From Branchiostoma floridae (Eukaryota > Chordata > Leptocardii > Amphioxiformes > Branchiostomatidae): DNA of 64,000 bases. Of the stretch, positions 1 to 11,885 are shown in pieces. Numbering within the stretch: the first letter of the stretch is position 1; every line of letters begins with the position of its first letter. The stretch lies in NCBI RefSeq assembly GCF_000003815.2, contig NC_049985.1, forward strand, positions 20,982,268-21,046,267. The letters are read 5' to 3'. The notes beneath the pieces are model-generated. The model was not told where the DNA came from. It saw nothing but the letters and a program-made list of their open reading frames with translations, and made no database searches. The position numbers were made by a program, and so were the translations under genes.

Positions 1-185
1 CCACCCCGCTGACCAGCTCGGCCCAGGTCGGTGAGCCACTGTGTCTATCGTCCAAGTACGCTAGCGTGGCGGTCTCACATCCGGGCTCTCCGGCAGGGAG
101 GAGGAAGTCCGTGCTCAGAAGAGGACCCTTGAAAAGAAAAGTGTTCATAGACTGTACCGAACTCCGGGGCTTAAATTCAATCCGC
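1..185 (-). CDS. Coding exon running off left edge, unknown product
   Basis: On the minus strand a TTTACAG acceptor at 187-186 is followed by an open frame that stays open to the window edge. It includes a stretch reading GCETATLAYLDDRHSG and a WAELVSG segment. The frame has protein-like composition and coding-like GC compared with the AT-rich flank. No family is recognised. It lies downstream of the MACPF exons on the same strand, but its entry phase (one base completes the codon) does not match the phase-0 donor at 1614. If it belongs to that gene, at least one exon between them has not been identified; it could equally be a separate gene. Confidence 0.5.
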
Positions 186-1568
186 CTGTAAAGGTGACAT
201 TTTGCAAGGGATCCCATCGCTGGTAACTTAACCCTAGCCCTATATCTAGGCGGGGGTTTGACGTCGTATAATTGCCCAACGACGTGTACTTGTTGTTGGC
301 AATATTTCTAAATAAAACTATGACTTTGTGATTCTTCATGTTGCCATGCCAACGGGTTTCCTACAGGCTTATTGTACCAGATCAGTTTACTAATTTTTGT
401 TTAAGTAACAAGGCTTTTCTTGACAGTCAACACCTGTTTTCCTATATCATTAACATCCTTTATCATCTTATGCTACATCTATGATTAAATGTTCAGGATT
501 AATGCTAGTTTGATGACTTTATTAGTCAAAATCCAAGATGCCGGACCTTATCTTTAGTGACAGTTACGTCAGGCTATCTTTACTCAAATTCTGTCAACTT
601 TTTTTCATTTTTTACAAAACACATTCAGATGAACGTTTTTAGTCTACTTCCATTGGGTTTTGGGGTTATATGTAGAAAATGTAGAGTATTTTAGTAAAAT
701 CATGATTGCTGATCCAAAATAGCGAACACATGACGTCATTTTCTGGTGTCATCTTGGGGTCAGAGCTGTCGTCATTGGCAGCAAAAGACTTTGCCGACCT
801 AAATATCAATACCATACCCTTATTAGTCAACGTTTTGTATAATATATTTTAAATATACTTAAAAGTATAACGGAAATTTCTAGTTTAGACAGTTTTATCC
901 CAAAAATTTCATTGTGACGTCATAATAACGTCATATTACATCATAACGATACAAAAATGACAGCAAAGATAAAATGCTACATCGTTCCTTGCAAATTTGG
1001 TCATCATAACCCAAGCCGTTTTGAAATTACGATGAAACCACCCCCCACCCCCGTCCCTGGAAGGCCCTCAACGCCTGATCTAGATAGGGTTAATTCTTTT
1101 TGTGAGAATCTATCTGAACATAACAAAATAACCTGGTTAAAGATGTCAGTCGGGGTAAAATATTCTCGTTCGATTAAATGAGGTATCTTGCTGAAGTTGC
1201 CCGCTTCGCTGCATCTGAGTGATTTGACATCTAGAGCGCCCAGACGAATTTCTTTGATAAAAAGGATTCTTGTTACGCTTTTTGTGTTATATTGTACTTT
1301 TTGTAAAACTTGTATGATTTGAATGATATTCCAATTAAAAGTCAAGGGTAACACGAATCTAATTAGGACGCAGCAACATGCGCCGCCAATGTGCCACAGT
1401 CCAGTGGGATATCCGCTTTATATAATATATATTTTGCTAAGCCATTATTAGTGTATAATCATATAAAAATAAAATGTGTAGTTTGATGTTTTGTGAAATG
1501 TGATTCCTCAAACAAATGTCAGTTGATAAACATTTTTTTCTAAAAATGACAAATATAGTATTAAACTG
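186..1568. other. Non-coding stretch (intron or intergenic)
   Basis: AT-rich sequence between the edge exon and the last MACPF exon. Short open frames on both strands lack splice borders or recognisable domains. No repeat family was identified. Confidence 0.4.
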
Positions 1569-1613
1569 TTAACGACGAACAAGGCTAATTGTAACTGCTG
1601 AATGGCTTCTTAC

Positions 1614-1803
1614 TTCTTCAAGGTAAACAGCGATGGCACGGCCAAGGGCCAACCTCCGTTTGGTCACTTTCTCTGCAAATTCCTCCCTTCCTTTGAAGTC
1701 ACAGTAACGAACCTCGGAGATGTCCTGCGTGGTGTTTCCCACGGTCTGCTTCGTCTCCTGGACGTAATATTTCCGTCCTGTACCATCTTCAACCTTGAGC
1801 TCA
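1614..1803 (-). CDS. MACPF gene exon: end of the MACPF domain
   Basis: The acceptor ACTGCAG at 1805-1804 opens a frame containing YYVQETKQTVGN, EVRYCDFKG and RRLALGRAIAVYLEE. The final helix (KRRxxLxxAIxxYL) is typical of the end of a MACPF domain. A GTAAGA donor follows at 1613. If it is not used, the frame runs 15 codons further to a TAA ending at 1569. The exon end is therefore either 1614 or 1569. Confidence 0.7.
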
Positions 1804-2183
1804 CTGCAGTAATAATCATGAGGTTAGGAAGAGTTCCAAATATTAAAAAACCGCAATGCCCGATGTAGTTCTTTAGAATTCCATGATTGATATAGTGATT
1901 AAATACTCTATGAAAGAGATGGTGATAGAAGAGTTGAGACATGTGGCCCAGCTGTGGAAGGGGCTGCGAAAAAGACATTAGATTTGGATGATGGCGTAAT
2001 GACTCCTACACATCATGAGTCAATATGAACGGAGTCTTTACAATTTTTATTTGTTTTTTATTTGTTATCATGTTAAACACTAAATTGAACATAAAAGAAA
2101 CGGAATAGTTTAACTGCAGCTCTTAATTACGTTCCTTGATAAGCATAAGAGCGTACTTGCAAGTATGTACAAGGAATAGATAC

Positions 2184-2408
2184 CTCTTTCCCAAACAGCC
2201 TAAGTCCACGGCACCATTTGGAAAGATGGAGTCGAAGTTGATGTCGAGGACAGCCGTGATTGGCTTCATGATGAAAGAGAAGGCTTTCGGGTAATCCTTG
2301 ATAGACTCCAGCCATGTTTTCAGCTCCGTGGACAGTGACGTGGTGTACATCTCCGTGATGGCTGCCGCGATCCGCTGGTCCCCGCCCTGGACCACGATCA
2401 TCTCGTTG
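2184..2408 (-). CDS. MACPF gene exon: GGD and late MACPF strands
   Basis: A 225-bp exon (GAATTCAG acceptor, AGGTATCT donor). It encodes VVQGGDQRIA, then WLESIKDYPKAFSFIMKPI. The pattern GGD, a Trp about 20-30 residues on, a Pro and then the P-I pair is the conserved C-terminal half of MACPF domains. It enters in phase 2 and completes the Phe codon left by the previous exon. Confidence 0.8.
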
Positions 2409-2699
2409 CTGAATTCAAACGAATGCCTAGGAAGTAAAGACACCCGTATCAAGAATGTTTCGGTTGATCCTGTTCATAGAGTGAAGAGTAAGCCCTTCTG
2501 TAGAATGACTGGCTTGGCCTCGTAGACCGTAGCTTTTGTGTCTGTTCGTTGAGAACCATGGGCATGTAACCAGCTGCCGTGTCTGAGAAATACAAACGTG
2601 ACAAGATACTTTTGGTTCCCTATTCCACATCTCTTGGACTACGTCTTCAGAGTACCATATCGTTAACTTAAGTTTAATGTCCTTGTTGTTTTTACTTAC

Positions 2700-2991
2700 A
2701 AATTCTCGGTCTGACTCTGCTTGGCTGCTGCATCTGAACCTTCACTGGCCTCTCCCTCCGCGTTCTGGGATTCTGTCTTGGTCTCGTGCTCGTGCCACAA
2801 GCTGCTGGACTTGGTCTGACTCGCCTCGGCAGAGAAGGTGCTGAACGCCTTCTTCCACTCCGTCTGAGCTTTCTCCGAAAAAGATTGGATGGAAAGCTCC
2901 TTGCTTGCCTCCTTGGTCTTGATGATTTTCAGTTGTCCTCCGAACTTAGCTGACTTGATGTAGTGAGTCCCGTATCGAATAATAAAGTTTT
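2700..2991 (-). CDS. MACPF gene exon with the YGTHY signature
   Basis: A 292-bp exon from a TTTTTCAG acceptor to a GTAAGT donor. It encodes FIIRYGTHYIKSAKFGGQL, the hallmark MACPF signature (Y-G-T-H-Y/F followed by a glycine turn). The rest is Ser/Lys/Glu-rich (AEGEASEGSDAAAKQSQ), matching the polar second helical cluster. It leaves in phase 2 and joins 2408-2184 cleanly, so the sequence between them (2409-2699) is intron. Confidence 0.8.
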
Positions 2992-3212
2992 CTGAAAAAC
3001 AAAACAAAAAAACAATGGCAACATTTTGCGAATATAGTCATTACTGAAAGATTAGGAGGCATAATCTTAATCTGAAGCACAGCAGGCAATCGTTAGCCTC
3101 AAAGCTTACCAACAATACTTATAAATCAGAGGTTCACTGTGTATATACTACTTGAGAGGAAACAAATGGAATTCATTTTCAAATACCCATGGACAAACAA
3201 TTGAGAACAATT

Positions 3213-3304
3213 AGAAAATGTAGCACCCCGGCAGAACTGCACTCTGCAGCGTACATGGAGAAAATGCAGCACCCTGGCAGAAATGCACTCTGCAGCGTAC
3301 ATGG
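3213..3304. repeat. Two copies of a 46-bp tandem repeat
   Basis: Units starting at 3213 and 3259 (agaaaatg followed by a gcag/tgcactctgcagcgtac core) differ at only a few positions. They lie in the MACPF intron a few bases from the donor of exon 3431-3319. Confidence 0.85.
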
Positions 3305-3318
3305 AGCTAGCCACTTAC

Positions 3319-3431
3319 GGAAATACTGGTCAGCCCTAATGGAGAAGTAGGAAACCGGGAGATTCAGAAAGTCTCGCAGGAAGGCCAGGTTTAGGTCGGC
3401 TGGTTTAACATCGTCCATAAAGATCTCGTAC
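3319..3431 (-). CDS. MACPF gene exon: central strand segment
   Basis: A 113-bp exon (TTTCAG acceptor, GTAAGT donor). It encodes RYEIFMDD and a segment ending FSIRADQYF that runs straight into the next exon's conserved YGTHY motif. Spacing to that motif is as expected in MACPF domains. Confidence 0.7.
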
Positions 3432-3625
3432 CTGAAATGAGAAGGAAGTTAGATTTTTTTTTCAAAATACATGATGTTGTTGCACCTAGCCTCCCACACT
3501 TAGTGCAGTACTATGTAAATGGATAGAAATACACTAAGCCATTCTATATGCTTCGATATTGTACCCAGGGAAAGTTCACACGTGTATACTGAACACCGTT
3601 TGATGTTAGATTACTGAAGAGTTAC

Positions 3626-3973
3626 CTGAAGACGTTAATTTCCAACAGCGCCATGTAAGTCTGAGTATTCTTGTCATTCAGCCGGCCTTTCGCCTGAGAA
3701 CGCGCTCCGAAGTTGGATGACTGGTCCCTCCGAGCGTTCTGATTAGAAAGTCCCCCGCCTGCTGACCACAAGAGCCCCAAGGCCACGCCTCCCGCTCCGT
3801 ACCCGGATGCCTTGTTCAGCTCCTGCTGGAACATGGCCGTGGCTGAAGTGATGGCGGACTTCTGCTCCAGGTACTCCCGGTATCCCTCCATGGAGGCAAA
3901 TGTGTGGGACTCCGCATCTGTGTCGTAAACACCCTGAACTGTCATCGTGTCAGGGACCTCATAGTCTTCGTAC
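3626..3973 (-). CDS. MACPF gene exon: first helical cluster region
   Basis: A 348-bp exon from a TTCCAAG acceptor to a CAG|GTAACT donor. It encodes a segment that includes SASA-type small-residue and amphipathic stretches (KSAITSATAMFQQELNKAS, then a Gly/Ala-rich GYGAGGVALGLLWSAGGG) followed by a polar run. Position and composition match the first cluster of helices that MACPF proteins convert into membrane-spanning hairpins; that role is inferred from the family, not shown here. Confidence 0.7.
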
Positions 3974-4234
3974 CTTGGAAACAAAAGAACCCCAAATCCT
4001 CATTACTTGAAAAACATCATGCCAAGAACAAGGGCGCTGCAATGATTTGATTAATTATTGAAAGGAAGGGGAGGTTGAACTCGCCAAGCTCCAAAATGGG
4101 GGAAAAATTCACTTCATGTCTTTTACTGTGTCGTATGGTCTCAGTTGGAAGATGTTCACCAAAATTGAGCAAACGTTCTATTTGTCTTTTAAAGATGAAT
4201 GAATAGATATTATCCTAATGGTAAATTTCCCTAC

Positions 4235-4347
4235 GTTTGCAGGCCGTTGCAGGACCGTTGTACGATGCTCCTCTTCCTGGAGTCTGCTGAGTACTCTCCT
4301 CTGCCGTCAAACCCCACACCCAGGAACGTCGCACCATCTATCAAGCT
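4235..4347 (-). CDS. MACPF gene exon: first MACPF beta-strand
   Basis: A 113-bp exon, phase 0 in and phase 2 out. It encodes ATFLGVGFDGRGEYSADSRK and VQRSCNG. The 'LGxGFD' sequence is the usual opening of MACPF domains (compare LGxGYD in complement and perforin-like proteins). The donor is GTAGGG at 4234. Confidence 0.7.
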
Positions 4348-5087
4348 CTTTGAAACAAAAACAGATAAATGTTTAAAGGGGCATTATTCTCCAGAAGCGA
4401 GTGTTATTTTCTGATTGACAATATTTTTCGGGATGCAAATTCCCACGACTTTTGACTAAATTACCTCATCCTTTTCTAAATCCAAGTGTCCCCTTACGGG
4501 CTTGCATAGCCGACTTCCGTCACACTTTCTCGCTAATGGTAGTCGAGAATTTAAGTGACTATCACATATTTAAGGAGATACAAAAAGTTTAAAGTCTACA
4601 CCATTTTGGGATACAGAGATTTGGGCACTTTAGTATTAGACGTTGAAAATATAGTAGTCAACGGAAAATGGAAGCGCCAAAACTGCATGTATGACCAACG
4701 TCGGGAACAATTTCTCGCTAACGGTAGAGTCGCTAAGCTAACGAAAACAGTCGAGTGACTTTCAGACATTTAGAAAGGTACACGAAAAGTTTGAAGGCTA
4801 GCGACCCATGGTATATTGAGAGTTTGACACTTTTCAAGGAACAGTCTGCTATCTAAAAAGACTACTTAACACATGGAAAAATTGCTACAGAATGACCCAC
4901 AAATCATACTTGAAACGTGTTAGCTGGCAGTTATGTTGATGTTTGTGTAAACACATTTCGCCTAATCAAGAAATGATCATAAAACATCGATTTAGTATTA
5001 TTAATACCAGCACCAACCGATACCTGTTCCTCTTGTCAGAGTCGCGTCCTCCCCACCAGTGCTACATATAACTATATATATACGTAC

Positions 5088-5238
5088 AGGACAGCTCTCC
5101 CTGGGGATCTTGGCCTGGAAACATGGGTCTCCGTTGACGTAGCTGGTCCCGAAACAACCATTCATAAGAACGGGGCCGAGTCCAGCGGGGTAGCCAAAGG
5201 CTGAAACTGTGGCTGTTGAACTGTCTTGTTCGTCATCT
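5088..5238 (-). CDS. MACPF gene exon: Cys-containing segment
   Basis: A 151-bp exon (TTTCAG acceptor, GTACGT donor) entering at phase 2 and leaving at phase 0. It encodes a segment with Cys in GCFGTSYVNGDPCF and PRESCP. It fits the exons on both sides by phase. Its position before the GVGFD motif suggests a disulfide-bearing N-terminal extension of the domain. Confidence 0.65.
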
Positions 5239-5538
5239 CTGAAACATGAAACGGTAATTAAGCCTGAAAGTTTGTTTGTTTTTGTTTGTTTATTTTGAAA
5301 CACCTGGGTAGCCTATGCAGTGCCAATACACTGGTTTTTGATAGGGCCCAGTTTCACATATACATACATGGAAATAAAAACAACTTACAGCGAGAAAAGT
5401 AAAGTAAACTTGAAAAACAAGAAATGATGTTAAAAAGCTGGCCACGCAAGCTAAGATAATGGTGAGGATAAAATGGTGGCAGAAGATACTTTGAAGGTAA
5501 CAGGAACGAGTCACATTGGCACAGTGTCCAAGCCTAGT

Positions 5539-5540
<2 letters not shown>

Positions 5541-5574
<34 letters not shown>
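5541..5574. repeat. (AG)n microsatellite
   Basis: An uninterrupted run of AG dinucleotides in a MACPF intron. Confidence 0.95.
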
Positions 5575-5578
<4 letters not shown>

Positions 5579-6191
5579 AGGATAAAGCACAACAGAAACG
5601 GCATCGCCAACGATCCGAGCGGCTATAATAGCCAGTAGTACAATACAGATACAGATCGAACGATAATACTATATATAGGTCGACCGTTCCACAACTTGCA
5701 AAAACGTGTTCAAAAATGCTCTCTTAAACGGCACATTTTTCTGCCTGTGCTTTGCTGCATGATAACTAATACTTGCAGTGTTTTCCCAGGTATCCCATCA
5801 GTCAAAATAATCACAGATTCTTGGATGCCATTATATTGTATTGAGATAAAAAAAAATATCCCACAGAAACATTGCTCAACGCATGATGTATCAAAAGCGC
5901 CGTCAAGCGATCCACAACCTGTCAGCTGCTGGACGAACTGGAAGGCGTTATCCACCGGGCATGCTGCCAGAAAGTTAATACCGGGCAGTACGCCACACAA
6001 GCTAGCGCTTTGTGAATGTGTTTTAACTTGTTAAACTCGGTAAATCAATAACATGAATGATTCGAAACAACGAAACAAAATTTTATGAAAAAAGGACATT
6101 CCCTACAAACTTGTTTTCATAAAATGGTCCTTCCTTAAATCAAAAGGTACTTGAATGATTATAACATACTACATCAATTCATGACACCTAC

Positions 6192-6295
6192 TTTTCATCT
6201 GCATAGTGATATTTGTGGCTGATTTCATAGCCTGCGGGGACAAACGTGTTTCCCATGTCGTCACCTCTGCTGATAGGGAGAACCCGAACGTCAGC
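6192..6295 (-). CDS. MACPF gene exon: start of the MACPF region
   Basis: A 104-bp exon between a GGTTTTAG acceptor and a GTAGGT donor, entering at phase 0 and leaving at phase 2. The frame contains RGDDMGNTFVPAGYEISHKY. The following exon completes the split Lys codon. This segment precedes the conserved G-V-G-F motif and probably forms the N-terminal edge of the MACPF fold or its linker. Confidence 0.65.
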
Positions 6296-8136
6296 CTAAA
6301 ACCAACAACAATGCTGACATTGTGAAATGAAAGAATGCACCAAATAAAGAAAGCATAACGGATAAAATTTGAATATAAGATTTGCACCCGTTTTACTTAT
6401 ATCAATGTTGATTACCACGGTTAAAATGACAATCACGATCATACGGCAAGTACGATATATATATATATATAACGCCATATCCTCAAATTATAACTTCACA
6501 CTTAGCCATGATTTATGTTTTCAGGCATGGGCATAGCAGGCTACAAGAAGCAATCACATTGATCACATTATACCAGTCGTAACGGAGACAACTTGACAAC
6601 GAGGCACAAGGCAAAACTATGGTTAGATAGGGGCGTCAGCACGTGAGGTACCATCATGCTATAATTTCGGTTATGTCATCGGCGTGCGAGTCTTAATGTA
6701 GGTCAAAACTATATAACTCGAGAAGATGAGTATGGATTTTCATGATATTTTGTATTTGAATAGCGGTTGCGTAAAGGAATGTGGATTTCGAAAATGGTTG
6801 GCGTAGCATTGTTCGTCAGGATGGTAGCGGGCCGAGTGAGTGTGTCCGTTTAATGCGGACATCATAACTCGAGACGTTGAGGATGGTTTTGCATGATATT
6901 TGGAGGATAGATAGGGGTTGGAAAAAAGGAAGGTCATGTTCGGTAATGGGCCTCCTAGCGGCGAGTTACGGTACTGTATCGGAGCTTCAAAGTTGGAGGT
7001 AAAATTTTGCTCGAGTGCCAGGTTCAAGATTTTTGAGTGGTGGATACGTTTTTTGGTAGCCTATGTTTACACAATCTCTCGCCGGCTGGAGTCAATCATT
7101 CCCTCCCGGAGTGGCGGCAATTGTAAGGTCGGCCGCTAGGGGCGCTATTTTAGTCAGGCTACGTTTTTGGGAGGGAGTAAATCTTGTAAGTTTGGGTACC
7201 CTAACGTTCTTTTCAAAACTGCACGGGCCGATTTTGTTTTAGACTTTGAAAGGGAAAAACTCAAGAAAGGGTGGACGGATAGTAATGATAGTTGGTGTGT
7301 TGATAGTTTGAGTGATTATTTATATAATCAAGTTACAATTATGTTAATATGATTCTAATTTACATAATTAATGATGGAAGATATCTCATGCTGTACATGA
7401 TAAGACCTTATTAGGGGGACAGTAGATGCCTTGTTTTGGTTGGACTAAGTAGGTCAGGAAAACAAACAAGATGTCATGCAGCTGGGTGTACAGCCGGGTA
7501 TGCTGTTTATTTAAAAAAAGTAAATAAAGAAGGAGTCGTTGTTTTTAGTCTCCGGATCCAAGCAGACATACCAGCACGGTGAAAAATTGGCCAAATACAT
7601 TCCCAAGAGATGACTTTTTTTTTCCAATATATCCAGCGCCGGCCGGTCAGTTTACTCCTAGCAAAGTTAACAAAGTTAACCCCTACTAGGCTTTTACCCG
7701 AAAGCCCCCTATCTTCATTTACTATTCAGCTAGGTTAAAATCTGGTAGAGACTGCATGATTGAAACGAAGCACTATGGAAGTTGCGCTGGTAAGAATCAC
7801 AACAGTGTGCAAAATTTTATTGCTACCTTCACCAAGAAGGTTATTTCTGGCGACGCCTCACAGGGCGAGCCTAATAGTATAATGTGCTTCCGTTTGACAA
7901 GAATTCCAAGAATTTCGTAGGCATGTGTGGAAATTTTTCCGCAGGCATGTCAGGAATTTTTAGTTGCATCATCCCTTTAGAGGCACCCGATACATACAAG
8001 AAAAGAGAAACTTAAATGCATCTAAGTTCGTGTGGATTTAATTTCGCGGTAGCGGAAAAAAAGGGCGGTTTCAAAAAAACACTGGCGACGTGAGAATTAG
8101 TAAGAAGGGAATGACGGTAACGGTTTGGACGTAGTC

Positions 8137-8357
8137 GTTTTTTTTTCTATTTGCTTTTGGACAGACGAGGACGATGTGGCACTGCACTCAAGTTTTTGTA
8201 ACTTATATTAACAATGCCACATACACTGTACAGACAGAAGGAAAGTCGTGTTAAGTGCCTTTCCCAAGGGCACAACGTCGGGGGCACGGTGGGAATCGAA
8301 CTCAGGACCCATAGATTCCGAGCCGAAAGCTCTACCAGTTACGCCACGCCCGACACC
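8137..8357 (-). mobile_element. tRNA-derived SINE
   Basis: Read on the minus strand, 8357-8283 is a tRNA-like head with an A box (TGGCGTAACTGG at 8346-8335) and a B box (GTTCGATTCCC at 8301-8291), the internal RNA polymerase III promoter. It lacks a clean cloverleaf and continues into a tail with TTGTGCCCTTGGGAAAGGCA and then an A-rich end near 8150. This is a SINE layout rather than a functional tRNA gene. Confidence 0.7.
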
Positions 8358-9562
8358 ACGACGTATTCGTTGAAGTAGGTAATAAGAAGTAGCTAGACTG
8401 GTTACCGTATAAATGTGGTCAAAAGTCTTGTAGTGTAAATTTGCATGTCATCGTTAGAAATCGTTAGAAATAACTTAAAGTGGAAGTAACCATCATTGTC
8501 TTTTAACTGTGATAAAAAATGTCGAAAGAGAATATTGACACACCCAGTGTGTCAATAGCCTAGACAGGCTATTGACGCACCCAGTGCACTATTTTCATTT
8601 TTTTTTGACACTAGAAACCACTAAAATGAGGAAATCTTACGATTGTTTTTGACAGTCAACACTCTGAAAATACAAATGTCATTCTGTGGCCATCATCAAC
8701 CCAAAATACGATCTTTTTCACGCGTTTACGGCACCATTTTAAACATCGGAATCTGATATCATACAAGGTGCCAGTTTTACTGTCACCGCATGTGATCAAG
8801 TTGGATCGTTTTGGAACACGTTTTATCTGTGTTTACCGACGAATTCCTGCGATTTGGGAGAATTTGCGGCCTCAAAACTTATATCACAAGGGAAGCGAAG
8901 TTATTGTTGTTGTTTTACCTCCATCATCTTTAACTTAATGTGAAAGAAATATTCTTCCAAGTCGCTGCCGATATCGCATGGAACCACACGGCCGAAATGA
9001 CATGTTCTGTGGTCAGTGTTATTTTTGACTTATGATGTTAACAGAGACTTTAAAAGTTGTTAAACAAAAATGTGACTCAAACGTCAGTGTGGCGTCTTAT
9101 TTTCTCCAAATAATAACATTTACTTTGTAGCTTAATAGCGAGATCGACCGGTATGTTACGTACCGCGTTACCGCTAGGATGTTTGGATCATAGCGGCGGG
9201 GAAATCCGCGCCGCTTCGACCAAAAAAAACGTGAATTTTGAGCAAAAATACCGCGGAAACATGGTTAGAAAAACCCAAATTTTCATTATTTCAGGAGTCC
9301 CTGGTCCAATTTTCAAAAAAATAATAAGTGTACCGTCCAAAATAAGAACGTACCGGGTGGATTCTGCGGCTGAAACATTTGATCCTATACTAACACTTGC
9401 TTGACCTCTCCATTCTTTCTCCCATTGTTGGGACTCAAGAATTGAGGAGATATATACTTCCCGCAAACAACAAACATCACAGTTACTGTCTATAAATAAA
9501 GATAGCTCGTCTCCTGTGTTTCAACCGAAGACCATTAGCATTAAACGTAGTAATGCGTAAGG

Positions 9563-10129
9563 TCATGGTTTAGACAAAGAGACTATAAAGACTAAGTCTA
9601 AGTAATAAGTCTCATTCGATTCCTCTGAAGAGGAATGGTCATCGATGACATCACTCTCGCTGACTTTGTTAGCTGCAATTGGGCTATCCAACTCCGAAAA
9701 GCTCTCAATATCATCTGACGGATTGTCGACTTTCCTCTTGCTACAATTCTCATTGTCAGATAGATCAACTGACGGAGCTGATCTTTTAGACGATAAGGGA
9801 GTGACTTCCATCTTGAATTCATCCTCATCTGTCTCATGCTTGTTAGGGATGGCAAGGACAGATTCTTCAACATCATCAACCTCTACGACTGGGCTCGAGT
9901 TTCGCTCAGAAACCTCACCCATGGCTGCAATGGATTCAACACCAATACTCTCAGGAGAGGCACAAAGGGAGAGCCCTAGGTCGAAAGTGATGGCCTGTTT
10001 CACTTTCTCATTTCCATCCGGACATGTATTTTTCCTCCTTCTAACACGTGGGCGTGGAGGACGAGGGATGGGGGAAGACAAACTGTCAACATCAACATCC
10101 TCATCCTCTTTGTCACTACCCTGTTTGGA
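9563..10129 (-). CDS. Unexplained acidic open reading frame
   Basis: The minus-strand frame is open from just after a stop at 10132-10130 to a TAA at 9563, with the first ATG at 10081 (172 codons). The product would begin with a Pro/Arg-rich segment (RPPRPRVRRRK), then a long Asp/Glu/Ser-rich tail ending near DDHSSSEESNETYYL. No domain is recognised. A 196-codon frame overlaps it on the plus strand, so chance openness is possible. It could be a piece of a transposon ORF, a nuclear protein exon, or non-coding. Confidence 0.3.
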   Translation of the reverse strand, partial: SKQGSDKEDEDVDVDSLSSPIPRPPRPRVRRRKNTCPDGNEKVKQAITFDLGLSLCASPESIGVESIAAMGEVSERNSSPVVEVDDVEESVLAIPNKHETDEDEFKMEVTPLSSKRSAPSVDLSDNENCSKRKVDNPSDDIESFSELDSPIAANKVSESDVIDDHSSSEESNETYYLDLVFIVSLSKP

Positions 10130-11885
10130 TTATCGCTTCTCAAAACCTAACACAAAATTTACCTTCACCACCCCTGGGAAACCGCTAGGGGGCCAAAACG
10201 TACGCACCTTGCTAAGGCTCTACACAGCTACATAGTACTGAAAATTTATCACCCAAGCAAGTCCCAAACAAACAAGAGTTCGTAGACCTCAGACCTGTAT
10301 GAAATGTATTGGGTTTCTGTAGACCTATTGTGTATTTTTTCCTTCTTGTCTGTGGTACATGGTTGGAAAATTCAGCTTTTACCGTGTTGGTTGTGCACAT
10401 TGCAAAAGTCTGAAATTCCATTTTCGGAATTCGTACGTTAGGACATGGACGAACATTACTTATATTGGATTTCTTAAGTATGTAACCAACCACAGTACCT
10501 TGAAGTTGTCGAGACGACTTTTGCTGCCTTTTTTGTCTCAGATGGCCCATGTAGTATTCTGTCACATGATATATTCAGTACTTTTATCCTCCTATTTCAA
10601 CGTACTGAACTAATGCAGCTGCTAAATCTCCTTAGTCTGTGTTCTTCCAATAATATCCATTAAAGATTTAATTCTGAAGTGTTATATCACTTGACATTGG
10701 AAGGTTATTTGCATAATTTGTCCAATGATACTTTTACAGTAGCTCCATAGACAAAATGAATAGTGATAGCCCCCATGTTAGTCCCCAGGATGGTATGATA
10801 TTTCTAAGTATTCAATCCGACAGCAGAATTTACTATTCAAAATGTCCTTGTCCATCCATTTCATAGATGGCAAGCTGTTGGCAATGGAAACTTTGAAAAG
10901 TTCAGAAAGCTGTTGTAGCCAAGGCGTACACCCAGCAAACATCTCCCAAAACCAATGAGCAGTTGCTTAGAATTCGATGGGGAAAACAATTTCATCATAT
11001 TTTTGCAGTGACAAGGTACAGACAAATGCACATATGATACAAAACACCAAAAAAAAATCACTTCCATCACACAGTAAGGCTAAGCTAAAGTAAGGCCAGA
11101 ATCATGTAGTCACGGTCAGTCTGACAGAAATGTCCACCGTGCCCAAAGTAAGGAAAATCTCATCTCTTTTTAAACACTTGATGTGTTAACCAAAGTCTTC
11201 AAAACGACAGCTAAAAGAACCAGTGTCAGTTACAGGAACAAGCATACAATTGTTCACTATAAGAAAGCCTTGAAAACGTCAAGAAGTGGATGTGACATTT
11301 TGTCATAATTAACATCCAGAAACGTCATATGAAATATCTGATAAACTGTAATTTTGAGTCTATTGGTGTGTAAAAACTAATTCTTACCTTTTGGCTATTC
11401 CATGCCACAAGGTTAGAGTTCCTCTCTTCTATGGCTATATGTACAGGCTTGTCTCGCAAAATGTAGCCAAAAATGAAATCCCTTGGTAATGCATGCGTGG
11501 AATATTTAGAATTCCTGGCAAGTCAATCGCAGTACTATACTGTGGCGTCGCCAAAAAAGGACTTTTCGCGGTAGCACCATGCGCTGTAGTCTTTCACTGC
11601 CGTGGTAAAATGTTCGCGGTGGTTTTAAATTTGCGGTGAAGTGGCCACCGTAAAAATCACGAACATAAAACCACATTTCTGCATTTACAATATTAGGCTT
11701 ACTGTTAATTATATATCCAATTGGCAAAAATTCCCGTCATTCCACAGCAATTCGTCCGCGCGTGCGCAATTGCACCATCCTTTTGGAAGGGAATAACTCA
11801 GGTATGGGTCGACAGATCATCGTGGTTTTTGATATGTAGATAACTTCAGAGATGCCTTTCATAAATATGGGCTTTTAATGGGCTA

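Noticed and set aside
2427-2630. Open frame between MACPF exons with an AG before it (candidate exon about 2460-2586)
   Set aside because: The flanking exons join directly in phase (AAT TT|C AAC) and give the expected MACPF spacing; the segment has no good donor in frame.
8283-8357. tRNA gene
   Set aside because: A and B boxes are present but the cloverleaf is not clean and the sequence continues into a SINE tail.
9645-10235. 196-codon plus-strand frame
   Set aside because: Ser/Thr/Leu-rich composition is the shadow of the acidic minus-strand frame; no domain.
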